Assembly (NCBI RefSeq): GCF_012328925.1
Contig: NZ_JAAXLS010000037.1
Span: 1 to 63,301 of the forward strand
Length of the DNA stretch: 63,301 nt
Source of the DNA: Amycolatopsis acididurans
Lineage (GTDB): Bacteria > Actinomycetota > Actinomycetes > Mycobacteriales > Pseudonocardiaceae
Direction: 5' to 3'
Part shown: positions 58,684 through 63,301 of the stretch, in pieces
How the letters are laid out: every line of letters begins with the position of its first letter
Position numbering within the stretch: position 1 is the first letter of the stretch
Notes under the pieces: model-generated
The model's database searches: none
Told to the model about the DNA's origin: nothing
Seen by the model: the letters and a program-made list of their open reading frames with translations, nothing else
Translations under genes and position numbers: made by a program

Positions 58684-59001
58684 TCACAAGGCGTCCTTGA
58701 GGTCCAGCAGGTTCTTCTGGTGGTGGTGCTCGATGTCGTCGTAGGCCTTGGCCGTTGCGTCGAGACCGTCGGCACCGCTGCGCAGCCGGTCCTCGCCGAA
58801 CTGGGCGACCTGGTCGAAGATCCCGGCAAGGATGTCCATCGAACCGGCCAGCACCGTGAACAGACCGGTGAACCCCGCTTTGCTGCACCCTTCGCCGCGT
58901 ACGAAGCCCTTGATCTTCTCGAAATCGGAGACGCAACCGTCTCTCATATACGTGGCATAGTCGCGAAGTTCGTTCGTATTGTCCACGGCGATGTCGACCA
59001 T
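58684..59001 (-). CDS. EspC-like type VII secretion target protein
   Basis: A 105-aa helical protein: VDIAVDNTNELRDYATYMRD at the start and TGLFTVLAGSMDILAGIFDQ, then FGEDRLRSGADGLDATAKAYDDIEHHHQKNLLDL. Length and the LxxxAxxYxxxD-like end (ATAKAYDDIE) resemble the ESX-1 secretion-associated EspC family (type VII secretion target). The C-terminal YxxxD/E secretion signal may be YDDIE. The ATG has GGGGGAGG 7 nt upstream. It opens the five-gene cassette. Confidence 0.75.
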   Translation of the reverse strand: MVDIAVDNTNELRDYATYMRDGCVSDFEKIKGFVRGEGCSKAGFTGLFTVLAGSMDILAGIFDQVAQFGEDRLRSGADGLDATAKAYDDIEHHHQKNLLDLKDAL

Positions 59002-59109
59002 CGTCGGTCCTCCCCCACTGCGGTCTGCCGGTCCGATGCGGGCAGACGATAACGCCGATCGGCGCACGGGGAAGCACGAATCGTCAATATTTCACCGGAA
59101 TCGGTCCGA

Positions 59110-59955
59110 TTAGGAAGATTTGTCGCCCTCCGGGATGCGCGGCGCGGGCGCGGGCCCGCCGTTCACCGCCTCCTTCGGAGCCTCCTCTTTGGACTTTTCG
59201 TGCGATTTCGTATATTGATCGACAAAACGGAGAAGTTCGACCGGGAAGGGCAATACCAGCGTGGAGTTCTTCTCCGCCGAAACCTGCACGACCGTTTCCA
59301 GCAATCGCAACTGCAGCGCCGACGGCGTGGCGGACATCCGGGCCGCGGCCTGGGAGAGCTTCTCCGACGCCTGCAGCTCACCATCGGCGGAGATGACGCG
59401 CGCGCGGCGCTCCCGCTCGGCCTCCGCCTGCCGCGACATCGACCGCTTCATCGTCTCCGGCAGCGCGACGTCCTTGATCTCCACCCGGTCGATGTGCACG
59501 CCCCAGTCCAGCGCGGGACTGTCGATCATCAGCTCGAGCCCCTGGTTCAGCCGCTCGCGGTTGGAGAGCAGATCGTCCAGGTCGCTCTTGCCGATGATCG
59601 AGCGCAGGGAGGTCTGCGCGACCTGGCCGACGGCGAACCGGTAGTCCTGCACGTTGACGGCGGCGACCACCGGGTCGATGACCTTGAAGTACACGACCGC
59701 GTCGACGCGCACCGTGACGTTGTCTCTCGTGATGCCCTCCTGCGCGGGCACCGGCAGGGTCACGATCTGCATGTTGACCTTCTGCAGCCGGTCGGCGACG
59801 GGCACCAGCATCGCCAGGCCGGGCTCGCGGACATTGGGCCGGACCCGGCCGAACCGGAATATCAGGCCCCGCTCGTACTGTTTGACCACGCGGACGCTGG
59901 CGGCGAGCCAGGTGACTCCCGCGATGGCGACCACGGAGACGAGTTCCACCAACAT
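59110..59955 (-). CDS. Slipin (SPFH/Band 7 family) membrane protein
   Basis: A 281-aa stomatin-like protein: one N-terminal membrane hairpin (LVELVSVVAIAGVTWLAASV), then the Band 7 domain with VVKQYERGLIFRFGRV, REPGLAMLVPVADRLQKV, VDAVVYFKVIDPVVAAVNV, WGVHIDRVEIKDVALPE and MSRQAEAERERRARVISA. The C-terminus is charged and disordered. Slipins scaffold membrane microdomains; no NfeD partner gene is adjacent, which is usual for actinobacterial forms. SD GGGAG precedes the ATG. Confidence 0.9.
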   Translation of the reverse strand: MLVELVSVVAIAGVTWLAASVRVVKQYERGLIFRFGRVRPNVREPGLAMLVPVADRLQKVNMQIVTLPVPAQEGITRDNVTVRVDAVVYFKVIDPVVAAVNVQDYRFAVGQVAQTSLRSIIGKSDLDDLLSNRERLNQGLELMIDSPALDWGVHIDRVEIKDVALPETMKRSMSRQAEAERERRARVISADGELQASEKLSQAAARMSATPSALQLRLLETVVQVSAEKNSTLVLPFPVELLRFVDQYTKSHEKSKEEAPKEAVNGGPAPAPRIPEGDKSS

Positions 59956-60141
59956 GGCAGCTCCCGGGTAGGGTCACTTTTCTCGATGTTACTCCCGTCA
60001 CATGCTTCGCGACGGAAAAAGATTGGTTGCGAAGCTGAACCGGTGAAGAGCCTGGTCAAGCGCGCGGCGAAGGCCGGCGCGGGACGGGCCCGACCTGGCT
60101 CGGTGTCGGTGCTCACGGTGCCCCCGTCCCGACACGGCGAG

Positions 60142-60182
60142 TCCACTTAGGACCCACTCGATACCGGAAGTCCACTATGGAC
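60142..60182. other. Two direct copies of the TCCACTNNGGAC motif in a non-coding gap
   Basis: TCCACTTAGGAC (60142-60153) and TCCACTATGGAC (60171-60182) lie 29 bp apart in the same orientation in the 351-bp gap between the slipin and MgtE-N genes. The same 12-mer recurs across the window inside genes; these two copies lie outside the larger genes. Confidence 0.5.
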
Positions 60183-60296
60183 AACGTCGCCGGAGCGTTG
60201 CTGACCGCCGCGGGCCCGCGAGGGCGATTCGGCGCCCGTGGCTTCCCGGCGGTCGAGCGGCTCACCGAGATCGCAGCCCGGGCGGGCGCCCGTTAG
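60177..60296 (+). CDS. Possible small protein (39 aa)
   Basis: A 39-codon ORF with GGAAG 7 nt before the ATG and codon third positions mostly G or C, as in real genes here. The product starts MDNVAGALLTAAGPRGRFG and ends in an amphipathic ERLTEIAARAGAR. Its TAG stop overlaps the -10 (TAGCCT) of the MgtE-N gene. It might be a leader ORF or chance in GC-rich DNA. Confidence 0.3.
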   Translation: MDNVAGALLTAAGPRGRFGARGFPAVERLTEIAARAGAR

Positions 60297-60299
60297 CCT
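60294..60299 (+). promoter_or_regulatory. -10 element of a leaderless MgtE-N transcript
   Basis: TAGCCT (TANNNT) ends 7 nt before the ATG at 60307; no Shine-Dalgarno is present, which supports this start over an upstream in-frame GTG. Confidence 0.45.
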
Positions 60300-60306
60300 T
60301 GGCGCT

Positions 60307-61599
60307 ATGGCACCCGTGAACAGGGTTTTCGCAGCCCAACTGGTTGGTCTGCCGGTATTCGGGCCCGACGGTGAGTCCATCGGGAAGGTGCGGGATCTCG
60401 TCACCGGGTTGCGGCTGGATCAGCAGCCGCCCCGGGTGCTCGGGCTCGTGGTCGAACTGGCGACCCGCCGACGGGTGTTCGTGCCGATGCTGCGCGTCAC
60501 CTCGATCGAACCCAACGCCGTGACGCTCGCGACCGGTTCGGTCAACATGCGCCAGTTCCACCAGCGCCCCAACGAGGTGCTGGTGCTCGGCCAGCTCACC
60601 GACGCGCACGCGAGCCTGCGCGAGACCGGCGTCCGCGTCACGGTCGTGGACGCGGCGATGGAACCCACGCGCACCCGCGACTGGGTGCTGGCGCGGCTCG
60701 CCGTGCGGGAACGCAGCGGACGGCTCGGCATCGGCAAGCGGCGTTCGTCGCTGCAGGTGCTGCCCTGGTCCGACGTGTCGGGGCTGGGCCTGACCGACCT
60801 CACCGGCCAGCCACAAGGCGCCGGCCAGCTGCTGATGCTGTTCGACACCATGCGCGCCGTCGACGTCGCCGCCACCGTGCGGGACCTGCCGACCAAGCGC
60901 AAGCTCGAGGTCGCCGACTCGATGGACGACGAACGCCTCGCCGACGTGCTCGAAGAGCTGCCCGAGGACGACCAGAAGGAGCTGCTGGCGCACCTGGCCG
61001 AGGAACGGGCGGCGGACATCCTCGAGGCGATGAACCCCGACGACGCCGCCGACCTGCTCGCCGAACTCGCGCCCGCCGAACAGAACCGGCTGCTGGACCT
61101 GATGGAGCCGGAGGAATCCGAACCGGTCCGCCGGCTGCTCGCGTACTCCTCGGACACCGCGGGCGGCCTGATGACACCCGAACCCGTCGTACTCACGCCC
61201 GACGCGACGATCGCCGAAGCGCTCGCGCACATCCGCAACGCCGATCTGCCCGCCGCGCTCGCGACCATGGTGTTCGTCTGCCGGCCACCCACCGCGACGC
61301 CCACCGGCCGCTACGTCGGCTGCGCGCATTTCCAGCGACTGCTGCGGGAACCGCCCGCCGAACTGATCGCCACCGCCGTGGACACCGACCTGCCCGCGCT
61401 GCGCCCCGGCGCGCCACTGGCCGAGGTCACCCGCTACTTCGCGGCCTACAACCTCGCCTGCGGACCCGTCGTCGACGAGCAGGACCACCTGCTCGGCGCC
61501 GTCACCGTGGACGACGTGCTGGACCACCTGCTGCCGGAGGGCTGGCGCGAGACCGGCCTGCACGACGTGACCAACAACCAGGAGGTAGAGCGTGCCTGA
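60307..61599 (+). CDS. MgtE N-domain/CBS protein without membrane part (Rv1232c-like)
   Basis: A 430-aa soluble protein. Order: PRC-barrel-like N-terminus (VFGPDGESIGKVRDLVTG), an MgtE intracellular N domain (MDDERLADVLEELPEDDQKE; EAMNPDDAADLLAEL; EESEPVRRLLAYSSDTAGGLMT) and a CBS pair (VVLTPDATIAEALAHIRN; GPVVDEQDHLLGAVTVDDV). The five-helix MgtE channel domain is missing, so it cannot carry Mg2+ itself; a Mg2+-sensing regulatory role is inferred. It precedes DUF1003 with an 8-bp overlap, as Rv1232c-Rv1231c. Confidence 0.9.
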   Translation: MAPVNRVFAAQLVGLPVFGPDGESIGKVRDLVTGLRLDQQPPRVLGLVVELATRRRVFVPMLRVTSIEPNAVTLATGSVNMRQFHQRPNEVLVLGQLTDAHASLRETGVRVTVVDAAMEPTRTRDWVLARLAVRERSGRLGIGKRRSSLQVLPWSDVSGLGLTDLTGQPQGAGQLLMLFDTMRAVDVAATVRDLPTKRKLEVADSMDDERLADVLEELPEDDQKELLAHLAEERAADILEAMNPDDAADLLAELAPAEQNRLLDLMEPEESEPVRRLLAYSSDTAGGLMTPEPVVLTPDATIAEALAHIRNADLPAALATMVFVCRPPTATPTGRYVGCAHFQRLLREPPAELIATAVDTDLPALRPGAPLAEVTRYFAAYNLACGPVVDEQDHLLGAVTVDDVLDHLLPEGWRETGLHDVTNNQEVERA

Positions 61600-62107
61600 A
61601 CTGCTTCAACGGCGGCGGCTGGACCAGCCCCGCGCGTCGGCCCGGCGGATCGTGACGATCGACCCGGACGCGTTCGGCCGGTTTTCCGAGCGGCTGGCCC
61701 GGTACCTCGGCACGGGCAAGTACCTGTTCTGGCAGACGCTGATCGTCATCGTCTGGATCGGGCTCAACCTCGGCGCGGCCACGCTGCAGTGGGACCCGTA
61801 CCCGTTCATCCTGCTCAACCTGGCCTTCTCCACGCAGGCCGCCTACGCGGCGCCGCTGATCCTGCTCGCGCAGAACCGGCAGGACGACCGCGACCGGGTG
61901 TCGCTGGAGGAGGACCGCGCACGAGCCGCGCAGACCAAGGCGGACACGGAATACCTCGCACGCGAGCTGGCGGCGTTACGGTTGGCGATCGGCGAGGTGG
62001 CAACGCGTGACTATCTGCGCGGCGAACTGGACAAGCTGCGCGAGGACCTCCAGGCGAAACCGCGGAAACCCAAACGCCAGAATTCGGAGTCCATTACCAG
62101 TACGTAA
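61592..62107 (+). CDS. DUF1003 membrane protein
   Basis: A 171-aa protein with the DUF1003 pattern: FGRFSERLARYLGTGKYLFW, two transmembrane helices (TLIVIVWIGLNLG; YPFILLNLAFSTQAAYAAPL) and ILLAQNRQDDRDRVSLEEDR, then a coiled-coil tail with basic end. Function unknown; found next to CorA/MgtE-type genes in several actinobacteria, so a link to divalent cations is possible. GTG start overlaps the MgtE-N gene by 8 bp. Confidence 0.9.
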   Translation: MPELLQRRRLDQPRASARRIVTIDPDAFGRFSERLARYLGTGKYLFWQTLIVIVWIGLNLGAATLQWDPYPFILLNLAFSTQAAYAAPLILLAQNRQDDRDRVSLEEDRARAAQTKADTEYLARELAALRLAIGEVATRDYLRGELDKLREDLQAKPRKPKRQNSESITST

Positions 62108-62108
62108 C

Positions 62109-63263
62109 ATGGAGTCCATGACCAGCACGCAGCAGATCCCCAGCGTCGAGGACGTTCGCGAAGCGCTCAAGAACGTCTACGACCCGGAGATCAAGAAACC
62201 GATCACCGACCTCGGGATGGTCAAGGACATCGTGGTCGGCGAAGACGGTGTCGTGACGGTCGCGGTCTACCTCACGGTGGCGGGCTGCCCGCTCAAGGAC
62301 ACCATCACCCGCGACACGAAGGGCGCCGTCGGCAAGCTCGACGGGGTCACCGACGTGCGCGTCGAACTCGACGTGATGAGCGACGAACAACGTACGGAGC
62401 TGCGTAAATCGCTTCGCGGTGACGTCGAGGAGCCGGTCATCCCGTTCGCCCAGCCCGGTTCGATGACGCGGGTGTACTGCGTCGCGTCGGGCAAGGGCGG
62501 CGTCGGCAAGTCCAGCGTCACGGTGAACCTCGCGGTCGCGATGGCCGAGCGCGGATTGTCCGTCGGTGTGGTGGACGCCGACATCTACGGGCACTCGGTG
62601 CCGCGCATGCTGGGCGCGCGTGAGAAGCCCACCAAGGTCGAGAAGATGATCATGCCGCCGCAGGCGCACGGTGTGAAGGTCATCTCGATCGGCATGTTCA
62701 CCCCCGGCAACACGCCCGTCGTGTGGCGCGGTCCGATGCTGCACCGGGCGCTGCAGCAGTTCCTCGCCGACGTGTTCTGGGGCGATCTGGACATCCTGCT
62801 GCTCGACCTGCCGCCCGGCACCGGTGACATCGCGATTTCGGTGGCGCAGCTCATTCCGAACGCGGAGATCCTCGTGGTCACCACGCCGCAGCAGGCCGCG
62901 GCCGAGGTCGCCGAGCGGGCCGGTGCGATCGCGATGCAGACCCGGCAGCGGCTCGCCGGCGTCATCGAGAACATGTCGTGGCTGGAGACGGCGGACGGGC
63001 AGCGGATGGAGATCTTCGGCTCCGGAGGCGGCCAGACCGTGGCCGACTCGCTGTCGAAGTCCACCGGTGCCGAGGTGCCGCTCCTGGGTCAGGTCCCGCT
63101 GGACCCGCGCCTGCGCGAACAGGGCGACGAGGGCACGCCGATCGTGCTCGCGGAGCCGGACGCCCCGGCCTCCGCCGTGCTGAAGGACGTCGCGTCGAAG
63201 CTGTCCGTCCGCGCCCGCGGCCTGGCCGGCAAGATGCTGAACCTAAGCCCCACAGCCCGCTAA
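62109..63263 (+). CDS. mrp: Mrp/NBP35-type P-loop ATPase (Fe-S cluster carrier)
   Basis: A 384-aa protein with an N-terminal MIP18/DUF59 domain (VREALKNVYDPEIKKPITDL) and a ParA-like ATPase domain: deviant Walker A CVASGKGGVGKSS near residue 125, VVDADIYGHSVPRML, LLLDLPPGTGDI. Mrp proteins bind and transfer Fe-S clusters. The CxxC pair that bridges the cluster in E. coli Mrp is absent from the matching loop (ENMSWLETADGQRMEIFG). A Met three codons on is an alternative start. A 22-bp repeat array begins 12 nt after its stop codon. Confidence 0.93.
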   Translation: MESMTSTQQIPSVEDVREALKNVYDPEIKKPITDLGMVKDIVVGEDGVVTVAVYLTVAGCPLKDTITRDTKGAVGKLDGVTDVRVELDVMSDEQRTELRKSLRGDVEEPVIPFAQPGSMTRVYCVASGKGGVGKSSVTVNLAVAMAERGLSVGVVDADIYGHSVPRMLGAREKPTKVEKMIMPPQAHGVKVISIGMFTPGNTPVVWRGPMLHRALQQFLADVFWGDLDILLLDLPPGTGDIAISVAQLIPNAEILVVTTPQQAAAEVAERAGAIAMQTRQRLAGVIENMSWLETADGQRMEIFGSGGGQTVADSLSKSTGAEVPLLGQVPLDPRLREQGDEGTPIVLAEPDAPASAVLKDVASKLSVRARGLAGKMLNLSPTAR

Positions 63264-63275
63264 CCCCCACGCCGC

Positions 63276-63301
63276 GAGTCCAGCCTTCCGCGCGCCCGAG
63301 T
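63276..63301 (+). repeat. Start of a second 22-bp repeat array, sense to mrp
   Basis: A full unit (GAGTCCAGCCTTCCGCGCGC and two more bases) begins at 63276 and the next GAG falls at 63298, exactly 22 bp on, before the window ends. The bases after the mrp stop codon (TAACCCCCACGCCGC) also resemble those after the NUDIX stop (TAACCCACCCCCGCCGC). Confidence 0.8.

Noticed and set aside
59200..60150. Plus-strand ORF through the slipin gene into the following gap
   Set aside because: It is antisense to an intact slipin and its last 35 codons lack a ribosome-binding site.

Overview
The window is about 63 kb of very GC-rich DNA with dense, often overlapping genes (ATGA/GTGA junctions), many GTG starts and several apparently leaderless promoters. 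Gene content points to an actinomycete of the Pseudonocardiaceae, most like Amycolatopsis: mycobacterial-type AdnAB, NnaR-type nitrate control, DUF3558 lipoprotein with type VII secretion-like proteins, MoeZ, TB9.4-like DUF3107, and an LpqY-SugABC transporter. From memory, two blocks are collinear with Mycobacterium tuberculosis Rv3201c-Rv3212 and Rv1229c-Rv1239c, which in that genome are far apart. No rRNA, tRNA, insertion sequence, prophage or CRISPR array was seen.

Layout. 1-6.5 kb: adnB and adnA. 6.5-12.7 kb: VOC protein and alkyltransferase-like protein from one divergent promoter, an iron-box siderophore-interacting protein, a HemD-like protein, a WYL regulator with a DUF3224 protein, a YcaQ-like protein and two membrane proteins. 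12.7-22.4 kb: a complete assimilatory nitrate operon on the minus strand (nitrate reductase, electron-transfer flavoprotein, NarK, NirB, NirD, NnaR, sirohydrochlorin chelatase) behind a GlnR-like site. 22.5-37.3 kb: TIGR02569 protein, MoeZ, DUF3152 protease-like protein, hydrolases, two TetR regulators, an AurF-like diiron protein, a toxin-antitoxin pair, a phosphatase, DUF3107, a ferritin-like protein, RhlE helicase and an Rv3212-like protein. 37.3-45 kb: RecB-like Fe-S nuclease, MarC, PHP phosphoesterase, PH-domain protein, NUDIX enzyme, acyl-CoA synthetase, DUF2332 and MaoC. 45-63 kb: CorA behind a candidate leader peptide, two decayed genes, an MFS pump, the trehalose-type ABC importer, an acyl-CoA dehydrogenase, a five-gene type VII secretion-like cassette, a slipin, an MgtE-N/CBS protein, DUF1003 and Mrp.

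How it works together. The nitrate operon takes up nitrate, reduces it to ammonium and makes its own siroheme step; NnaR and GlnR probably control it. CorA and the MgtE-N protein flank the sugar importer, as in mycobacteria. Lipid genes (FadD, MaoC, acyl-CoA dehydrogenase, AurF-like) are scattered and several sit next to clear palindromic operators.

Most unusual features. (1) Arrays of a 22-bp repeat start just after the stop codons of three genes, each time in the sense orientation of the gene; one pair converges between two tail-to-tail genes and another begins at the window end. (2) The rhlE leader resembles an actinobacterial rRNA leader. (3) A degenerate 12-mer, TCCACWNNGGAC, occurs far more often than base composition predicts. 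(4) A 22-bp intergenic space seems to hold two overlapping -10 elements driving two divergent leaderless genes.
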